From contig NZ_FNTA01000004.1 in NCBI RefSeq assembly GCF_900105055.1, positions 1,488,001-1,552,000 of the forward strand: DNA of 64,000 bases, in the 5' to 3' direction. Both the position numbers and the translations under genes were made by a program. The notes below the pieces were generated by a model, which searched no databases, had not been told where the DNA came from, and saw only the letters and a list, made by a program, of their open reading frames with translations. Shown here one piece after another: positions 58,934 through 64,000 of the stretch (the first letter of the stretch is position 1; every line of letters begins with the position of its first letter). Source of the DNA: Amycolatopsis lurida (GTDB taxonomy: Bacteria; Actinomycetota; Actinomycetes; Mycobacteriales; Pseudonocardiaceae).

Positions 58934-59508
58934 GACCGCCCCAGCTCGGGCGGCTTCCCGAAGGAGACCTGCGGCGTCAGCGAACGCAGGGAGGCATCGC
59001 GGGTGTTCATGACGTCGACGGCCTTGCGCCGGGCCTCCTCGGCCTCCGCGTGTTTGGCTTCCATCTCGTCGGCGAGCGCGGCGAGGAGCGCGAGGTTCCC
59101 GCCCGCCGCGGCGCCGCGGATCATCGAGCCGGGGTCGTAATCCACCGGCGGCGGCATGTCGGCACGGGCCCGCGCCGCCGCTTCGGCCTGCCCGGACACG
59201 GCCTTCCCGAGCGCGGACGAGATGTCCGCGGACCAGGTCAGCCAGCCGGACGCGGTGGCCAGCACGCCGCGAAGCGCATCGCCCGCTTCCCCGCGCCAGT
59301 TCTCTTCGCTGCTGCCGACCAGCCCGGCCAGCTCGGACGTCGCGTCGTGCATGCGCCGCGCGAGCGCGTCCCAGGCGGCGCCGATCCCGCCCGCCGCCTC
59401 GGGGTCGTTGCCCGCTTCGACTTCGGCGGCCAGCGCTTCGTGGCTGTAGGCCTCGTACCGCGTGGCCGCGACCGGGACCTCGCGGCCCGGTGTCTCTCCT
59501 TCAGGCAC
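58930..59508 (-). CDS. PPE-like/WXG-type helical protein (type VII substrate-like)
   Basis: The 192-residue, all-helical protein contains ENWRGEAGDALRGVL (W-x-G turn) in a helical hairpin (about 40-150) like PPE or long WXG100 proteins, and a C-terminal polar tail. No signal peptide is seen. It has AGGAG before GTG 59508 and overlaps the espG-like gene, its probable chaperone. Confidence 0.72.
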   Translation of the reverse strand: MPEGETPGREVPVAATRYEAYSHEALAAEVEAGNDPEAAGGIGAAWDALARRMHDATSELAGLVGSSEENWRGEAGDALRGVLATASGWLTWSADISSALGKAVSGQAEAAARARADMPPPVDYDPGSMIRGAAAGGNLALLAALADEMEAKHAEAEEARRKAVDVMNTRDASLRSLTPQVSFGKPPELGRS

Positions 59509-59518
59509 GGCAGTTCTC

Positions 59519-60052
59519 CTAAGGCAGTTTGGGTTCGGCCAGTCCCGCCACCGTCATCGCGCGCTCGCAGGCGAGCGGGGTGTCGGTGAAGTTCGTGTTG
59601 CTCACGTCGATCTGGACGCTCGCCTTCTCCCCCATGCCGAGCAGGACCGCGCAGGTCCCGTCGGCGGCCTTCTTGTCGGCGACCTTGAGCGCGTCCCGGC
59701 CGCCGACCTTGGTCTTGGTGGCGGTCTTGCGCGCGACCTCGAGATCCTTCAGGCCGTTGCGCTCGTCCACGGTGATGGTGACGCCGAAGGTCGCGGGCAC
59801 CGTCCAGTCGCAGGCGCGGGCACCGTTGATCTCCTTCGCGACGCCGAGCACGTTCACCCCGGCCGTCGACCGGTCCTGCGGGCCGAGCAGCGCGCACGGA
59901 TCCAGGACCGCCGGCGGGACCGTGGCCGCGGCGGAAGCGCCGCCGTGCACCGCCTTCATGCTCGGGGCCGGCGCCTGGCCCGCGGCCCCTTGGCCGCAGG
60001 CGGACACTGTCAGCAGGGCGAAGACGCCGAGTGCGGCAAGGCGGGAGTACAT
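59519..60052 (-). CDS. DUF3558 lipoprotein
   Basis: A 177-residue exported protein. The signal peptide RLAALGVFALLTVSAC ends in a lipobox-like LTVSAC with Cys about residue 19. The DUF3558 domain follows (DPCALLGPQDRS through CERAMTVAGL). DUF3558 lipoproteins often accompany ESX-associated genes in Pseudonocardiales. ATG 60052 is 4 bases after the upstream stop. Confidence 0.78.
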   Translation of the reverse strand: MYSRLAALGVFALLTVSACGQGAAGQAPAPSMKAVHGGASAAATVPPAVLDPCALLGPQDRSTAGVNVLGVAKEINGARACDWTVPATFGVTITVDERNGLKDLEVARKTATKTKVGGRDALKVADKKAADGTCAVLLGMGEKASVQIDVSNTNFTDTPLACERAMTVAGLAEPKLP

Positions 60053-60056
60053 GGGG

Positions 60057-60410
60057 TCAGCCACCGACACAGTCCACGTCCGCCGCCGCTTGTTCATCCT
60101 GTCGGGTGTACCGGGCCAGCGCCTTCTCGATCCGGTTCTTGAGCGCCTCGAGTTCCTTGCCGAACGCCGTGAGCGCCTCGACCGCGGAGCCTTCGGCGCC
60201 GATCCCGTACTGCGCCATGAACCTGCCGACCTCGTCCGCGTATCCCCCGCCGAGGGGAACTGCGCGGCCGAGCACCTTGGCCTCGCGGACCATCTGGCCG
60301 ACCACGTCCTGCAGGGCGGAGATCTTCACGTGGGCGTCGGCGGCCAGCTCCGGCGCGACCGCGAATCCGCTCAGATCGAACCTGGGTTTGGCGGTACCCA
60401 CCTCGCTCAT
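60057..60410 (-). CDS. Small helical protein heading the ESX-accessory operon
   Basis: The 117-residue protein is mostly helical (KISALQDVVGQMVREAKVLGR; AFGKELEALKNRIEKALARYT) and ends DVDCVGG. It resembles small ESX-associated (EspC or WXG-like) proteins of actinomycetes, but no signature is firm. First gene of the four-gene operon; divergent from the MoxR gene across 272 bp in which I see no gene. Confidence 0.6.
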   Translation of the reverse strand: MSEVGTAKPRFDLSGFAVAPELAADAHVKISALQDVVGQMVREAKVLGRAVPLGGGYADEVGRFMAQYGIGAEGSAVEALTAFGKELEALKNRIEKALARYTRQDEQAAADVDCVGG

Positions 60411-60682
60411 ATGCGATTACGCCTCTCCGTAGTCGAGCGACCTCGCACCGGAGCATACGACAAAACCCGGCGTCAGCGGGAGCACCCGAAAACGCGCTGA
60501 GCTCACCCGATCGAGGTAAGGTCTCCGGTTGCACAGAGTCATCGACTGGGGTTGGCGGGGTTCCCCCCACGAGTTCGCCCGAGTTTGACACACTTCGTGG
60601 GAGGCTGACCGCTGCCCGGGGGACCGAAACGGTCCGGCAGAGGACCCAGCGGGAATCCAGCCACGTGGCATCAGGAGGTCGA

Positions 60683-61762
60683 GTGACGTCGAGAATCCAG
60701 TCTGCGACGCCCGGCGAACACCAGGGCGAGCAGGCAACCGGGCAAGCGCCGTACCCCACGGGCGCCGGCTCGGTCAGCGGTCGGCAGAACGGCCGTGAAG
60801 GCAGAGCGTCGCTGGACGAACTGCACGAGACCGCGCGGCGGATCGCCGCTAACGTGGAGCGGGTACTGGTCGGCAAACCCGACGTCATCCGCATCGCGCT
60901 CGTGACCCTGCTCGCCGAAGGCCACCTTCTCGTCGAAGACGTCCCCGGGGTCGGCAAGACCTCGCTGGCGAAGGCGCTGGCCCGCTCGATCGACTGCACC
61001 GTCAGCCGGATCCAGTTCACCCCCGACCTGTTGCCCAGCGACGTCACCGGGGTGTCCATCTACAACCGGCAGAGCGGCGAGTTCGAGTTCCGCCCCGGCC
61101 CGGTGTTCGCGAACATCGTGGTCGGCGACGAGATCAACCGCGCCTCGCCGAAGACGCAGTCGGCCCTGCTCGAATGCATGGAAGAGCACCAGGTCACCGT
61201 CGACACCTCGACCTACCACCTCGAAGAGCCGTTCATGGTGATCGCCACCCAGAACCCCATCGAGATGGAGGGCACCTACGCGCTGCCCGAGGCCCAGCGG
61301 GACCGGTTCACCGCGCGGGTGTCCATCGGCTACCCCGACCAGCAGGCCGAGCTGGCCATGGTCGACGAGCACGCCGGGCACAACCCCCTGGCCGATCTCG
61401 AGCCCGTGTCCGACCGCGAGTCGGTGCAGCGGCTGATCGAGACGGTGCGGTCGGTGCACATGTCGCCCGAGATCCGCCGGTACGCCGTCGACCTGGTGGC
61501 CGCTACCCGTCAGGTTCCGGAGATCCGTCTCGGCGCCTCGCCGCGGGCGACCCTGCAGCTGGTCCGCGCGGCCCGCGCGCAGGCCGCGCTCTCGGGCCGT
61601 GAGTTCGTCGTCCCGGACGACCTGCACACGGTCGCGGTCCCGGTGCTGGCGCACCGCATGGTGCTCACCACCGAGGCGCACGCCGCCCGCCGGTCGGCCA
61701 CCGACGTGGTCCGCGCGATCCTGCACCGCGTCCCGGTCCCGCAGGGCTCGAACCACCGCTGA
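60683..61762 (+). CDS. MoxR-family AAA ATPase
   Basis: The 359-residue AAA protein has Walker A GVGKTSLAKAL, Walker B-like IVVGDEINRASPKTQSALLECMEE, sensor 1 ATQNPIEMEGTYALPEAQRDRF and a C-terminal helical lid. MoxR proteins act as chaperone-like ATPases for the neighbouring DUF58/vWA proteins. GTG 60683 follows AGGAGG. First gene of a three-gene operon. Confidence 0.92.
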   Translation: MTSRIQSATPGEHQGEQATGQAPYPTGAGSVSGRQNGREGRASLDELHETARRIAANVERVLVGKPDVIRIALVTLLAEGHLLVEDVPGVGKTSLAKALARSIDCTVSRIQFTPDLLPSDVTGVSIYNRQSGEFEFRPGPVFANIVVGDEINRASPKTQSALLECMEEHQVTVDTSTYHLEEPFMVIATQNPIEMEGTYALPEAQRDRFTARVSIGYPDQQAELAMVDEHAGHNPLADLEPVSDRESVQRLIETVRSVHMSPEIRRYAVDLVAATRQVPEIRLGASPRATLQLVRAARAQAALSGREFVVPDDLHTVAVPVLAHRMVLTTEAHAARRSATDVVRAILHRVPVPQGSNHR

Positions 61763-61780
61763 CAGACGAGGAATAGCGCC

Positions 61781-63055
61781 ATGCTGCGTGCTCTGTCCGG
61801 CCTGACCACACGCGGCCGCTGCCTCCTCGCCGCCGGTGTGGCCGCGGCGGCTTGCTCGTTCGTGCTCAACGAACGGGATCTGCTGCGGGTCGCGGTGTTC
61901 GTCGTCGCCCTGCCGCTCCTGGTCGCCTTCTTCATCTCGGCGACCCGGCTGCGGCTGGGCGCGGCCCGCTCGCTGCGCCCGGAACGGGTCGCGGTCGGTT
62001 CGCCGGGCGAGGTCCAGCTCGAACTCTGGCGCGACGGCAGGCTCCCGGCGGGCGAGGTCCTGCTCGAAGACGGCGTGCCGTACGCGCTGGGTTCGCGGCC
62101 GCGGTTCGTCGTCGAACGCCTTCCCCACGACCGCCGGGTCGCGCTGCGCTACCCGCTGCAGCCGGTGCTGCGCGGGGTCCAGCAGGTCGGTCCGCTGCGG
62201 GCGACGATCACCGACCCGTTCGGGCTGTGCGAGTTCGAACGGGAGCTGATCGGGCATTCCCGGCTGGTCGTCGTGCCGAAGGTGGTCGGCCTGTGGGGGC
62301 TGCCCAGCGGCGCCGGGATCGGTGCCGGCGACGACGGCAGCATCCGCCTGCACGCCGGACAGGGCGAATCGGACGTGATCGTCCGGCAGTACCGGCAGGG
62401 CGACGACCTGCGGAAGGTCCACTGGCGTTCGACCGCCCGCCGCGACGAGATCATGGTCCGCGTCGAGGAGCGGCCGTGGCGCGGCGGCACCACGGTGCTG
62501 CTGGACCACCGCGCGGCGGCGCACCACGGCACCGGCCCCGCGGCGAGCCTCGAATGGGCCGTCTCGTTCGCCGCTTCCGTGTCGCTGCACCTGCGCCGCT
62601 CCGGCCACCGGGTCCGGCTGATCACCGAACACGGCCAGACCCTGGCCGACACCCCCGGCGAGGGAGGCGAGCACTACGACAACGTCGTGCTCGACGTCCT
62701 CGCCGCGCTCCAGCCCGCGCACCAGCGCGACATCACCCTTGGCCACGACCCGGCCGAGGGACAGGAACTCATCGCGGTGCTCGGCACCGTCAGCAACGAA
62801 TCCGTGCACGAGCTGTCCCGGTACCGCCCGCGCGGGATCCGGAGCCTCGCCGTGCTGCTCGACACCCCCGGCTGGTCCTCCGGCGTCAACCGGCCCGAAA
62901 ACCGTGCCGCCGCCACCGAAGAATCGGTGGCGCTGCTGCGGGCCGCGGGCTGGGGCGTCGTCGTCGCCGGCCCCGGCTCGCCCATGCCGCAGGTCTGGGC
63001 CGAGCTCTGCCAGACGGCCACCCGCCGGGGCACGCTGATCGGAGGCGGCCTGTGA
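61781..63055 (+). CDS. DUF58 domain membrane protein
   Basis: A 424-residue protein with two N-terminal membrane helices (about 10-55) and a beta-rich region. The DUF58 signature REYRQGDDLRKVHWRSTARRDE-like motif is seen as VRQYRQGDDLRKVHW near residue 205, followed by a vWA-like fold. It is the usual MoxR partner. The stop overlaps the next start (GTGA). Confidence 0.88.
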   Translation: MLRALSGLTTRGRCLLAAGVAAAACSFVLNERDLLRVAVFVVALPLLVAFFISATRLRLGAARSLRPERVAVGSPGEVQLELWRDGRLPAGEVLLEDGVPYALGSRPRFVVERLPHDRRVALRYPLQPVLRGVQQVGPLRATITDPFGLCEFERELIGHSRLVVVPKVVGLWGLPSGAGIGAGDDGSIRLHAGQGESDVIVRQYRQGDDLRKVHWRSTARRDEIMVRVEERPWRGGTTVLLDHRAAAHHGTGPAASLEWAVSFAASVSLHLRRSGHRVRLITEHGQTLADTPGEGGEHYDNVVLDVLAALQPAHQRDITLGHDPAEGQELIAVLGTVSNESVHELSRYRPRGIRSLAVLLDTPGWSSGVNRPENRAAATEESVALLRAAGWGVVVAGPGSPMPQVWAELCQTATRRGTLIGGGL

Positions 63056-64000
63056 CCGCGACCGCGCCACCCCGGCCGCACACCCCCCAACCTCGGCCGT
63101 CCGCGCCGCCCCCGGTCTGGACGAGCAGTGTCCTCGCGCCGGTCGCCGCCGGGCTCGCCACACTGTTCGCCTCGACCTCGCTCACCGGTGTGGTCTCCGG
63201 CTGGGCGTGGTTCGGCTACCTGCTGGTCGCCGTCGTGCTGATCGCCTCGACCGGGCTCGCCCTGCGCTCGCTGCGCGCGCCGACCATCGTCGTCGGCTTG
63301 GCGCAGCTGCTGGTGTTGCTGTTGCTGATCACCGGGGCGTTCACCACCAGCGGGATCCTGAAGATCTTCCCCGGCCCGGACGCGTTCGGGGAACTTCGCG
63401 GCGTCCTCGCCGCGGCGGCCGAGCAGATCCGCGTCGGCCTCCCGCCGATCGAGGGCACCCCGCCGATCCTCTGCCTGATCACGATCGCGATCGGCCTGGT
63501 CGCGGTCCTGGTCGACACGCTGGCCGTGGCCGCCGCCGCGCCCGCCGCGACCGGCCTGGTCCTGCTGTGCGTGTACGCCGTCCCAGCCGCGCTGGCCGAG
63601 GACATGCTGCCGTGGTGGACGTTCCTGCTCGGCGCGGCCGCGTTCGCCGCCCTGCTCGCCGTCGACGGCAACCACCGGCATCGCCGCTGGCGCAACCGGG
63701 ACGCGCCAGGACTGGGCAACTCGGCGAGCACGTTGTCGGCCCCCGTCGGCGTGGTGGCCGCCGCGATCGCGATGGGCCTGGTGATCGGCGCGGCCGTCAC
63801 CGGGGTCGGCACGGTCGGCAGCCTTCCGGGCGGGACCGGTTCGGGCCGCGGCGGCGCCGGCGGCTTCGGTGTCGAGCCGTTCACGCAGCTGCGCGGCCTG
63901 CTCGACCAGGGCGAGAACGTGGAGCTGTTCAAGGTCTACGGCATGGGCGCGGACAAACGGCTGCTGCGCGCGTTCACCCTCGACACGTACACGCCGAACA
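63052..64000 (+). CDS. Transglutaminase-like membrane protein (TgpA type), 5' part
   Basis: The frame opens with GTG 63052 and runs off the window (316 residues seen). After a Pro-rich start, five to six membrane helices are visible (TSSVLAPVAAGLATLFAS, then further TMs), the DUF3488/TgpA N-terminal region. A periplasmic transglutaminase domain would be expected beyond the edge. This gene completes the MoxR-DUF58-transglutaminase operon. Confidence 0.85.
   Translation, partial: MTATAPPRPHTPQPRPSAPPPVWTSSVLAPVAAGLATLFASTSLTGVVSGWAWFGYLLVAVVLIASTGLALRSLRAPTIVVGLAQLLVLLLLITGAFTTSGILKIFPGPDAFGELRGVLAAAAEQIRVGLPPIEGTPPILCLITIAIGLVAVLVDTLAVAAAAPAATGLVLLCVYAVPAALAEDMLPWWTFLLGAAAFAALLAVDGNHRHRRWRNRDAPGLGNSASTLSAPVGVVAAAIAMGLVIGAAVTGVGTVGSLPGGTGSGRGGAGGFGVEPFTQLRGLLDQGENVELFKVYGMGADKRLLRAFTLDTYTPN

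Overview
The window is about 64 kb of high-GC actinobacterial chromosome, most likely from an Amycolatopsis-like member of the Pseudonocardiales. Supporting signs are a mycobacterial-style division and cell wall (dcw) cluster, a PknL/Rv2175c pair, an Sdh1-type succinate dehydrogenase, a mycothiol-dependent isomerase-family protein, an F420-type LLM oxidoreductase, ESX-associated proteins, many apparently leaderless starts, and several families of intergenic palindromes. The genus is an inference from gene content and repeat style. I found no insertion sequence, prophage, integrase or CRISPR array.

Layout. 1-1.7 kb: the end of an amino-acid ABC permease, a small methyltransferase, a tRNA-like cloverleaf, tRNA-Glu(UUC), and a 22-codon ORF with a very strong ribosome binding site. 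1.7-5.5 kb: an sdh operon (95-aa protein, sdhC, sdhA, sdhB), separated by two CRP/GlxR-like sites from edd-eda (5.8-8.3 kb), the dehydratase and aldolase of the Entner-Doudoroff pathway. 8.3-12.5 kb: GNAT, DUF1801 and VOC genes, then recX, recA (with a LexA box) and DUF3046. 12.5-20.9 kb: a membrane-anchored Hsp70-like protein, an Lhr helicase, peptide deformylase, and an ACT-GNAT acetyltransferase. 21-30 kb: accessory enzymes, including a LexA-box-preceded HEPN gene, a DMT transporter with a leader ORF and hairpin, a DUF885 protease-like protein, metF, a MerB-like lyase, and azlCD with a divergent CGNR regulator. 30.6-34.9 kb: a translationally coupled isoprenoid/carotenoid operon (GGPP synthase, crtI, crtB, LLM oxidoreductase). 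35-42 kb: a CGNR regulator, an MFS transporter, the Rv2175c/pknL pair, a conserved hypothetical, and an NmrA/TetR divergent pair. 42.2-57.5 kb, all on the minus strand: mraZ-rsmH-ftsL-ftsI, a 404-bp repeat-filled gap, then murE-murF-mraY-murD-ftsW-murG-murC-ftsQ. ftsZ does not follow ftsQ. 58-60.4 kb: a four-gene ESX-accessory operon. 60.7 kb to the end: MoxR-DUF58-transglutaminase genes, the last one cut by the window edge.

Functionally, the window combines central carbon metabolism (Sdh1, Entner-Doudoroff), the SOS response (recA, HEPN gene), carotenoid precursor synthesis, and peptidoglycan and septum synthesis with likely control by MraZ and an mraW-type leader RNA. The most unusual material is non-coding: a tRNA-like element, a leaderless polyproline uORF abutting a hairpin, 21-bp phased repeats, three arrays of GTGGG boxes in both orientations, and palindromes that carry the stop codons of convergent genes.
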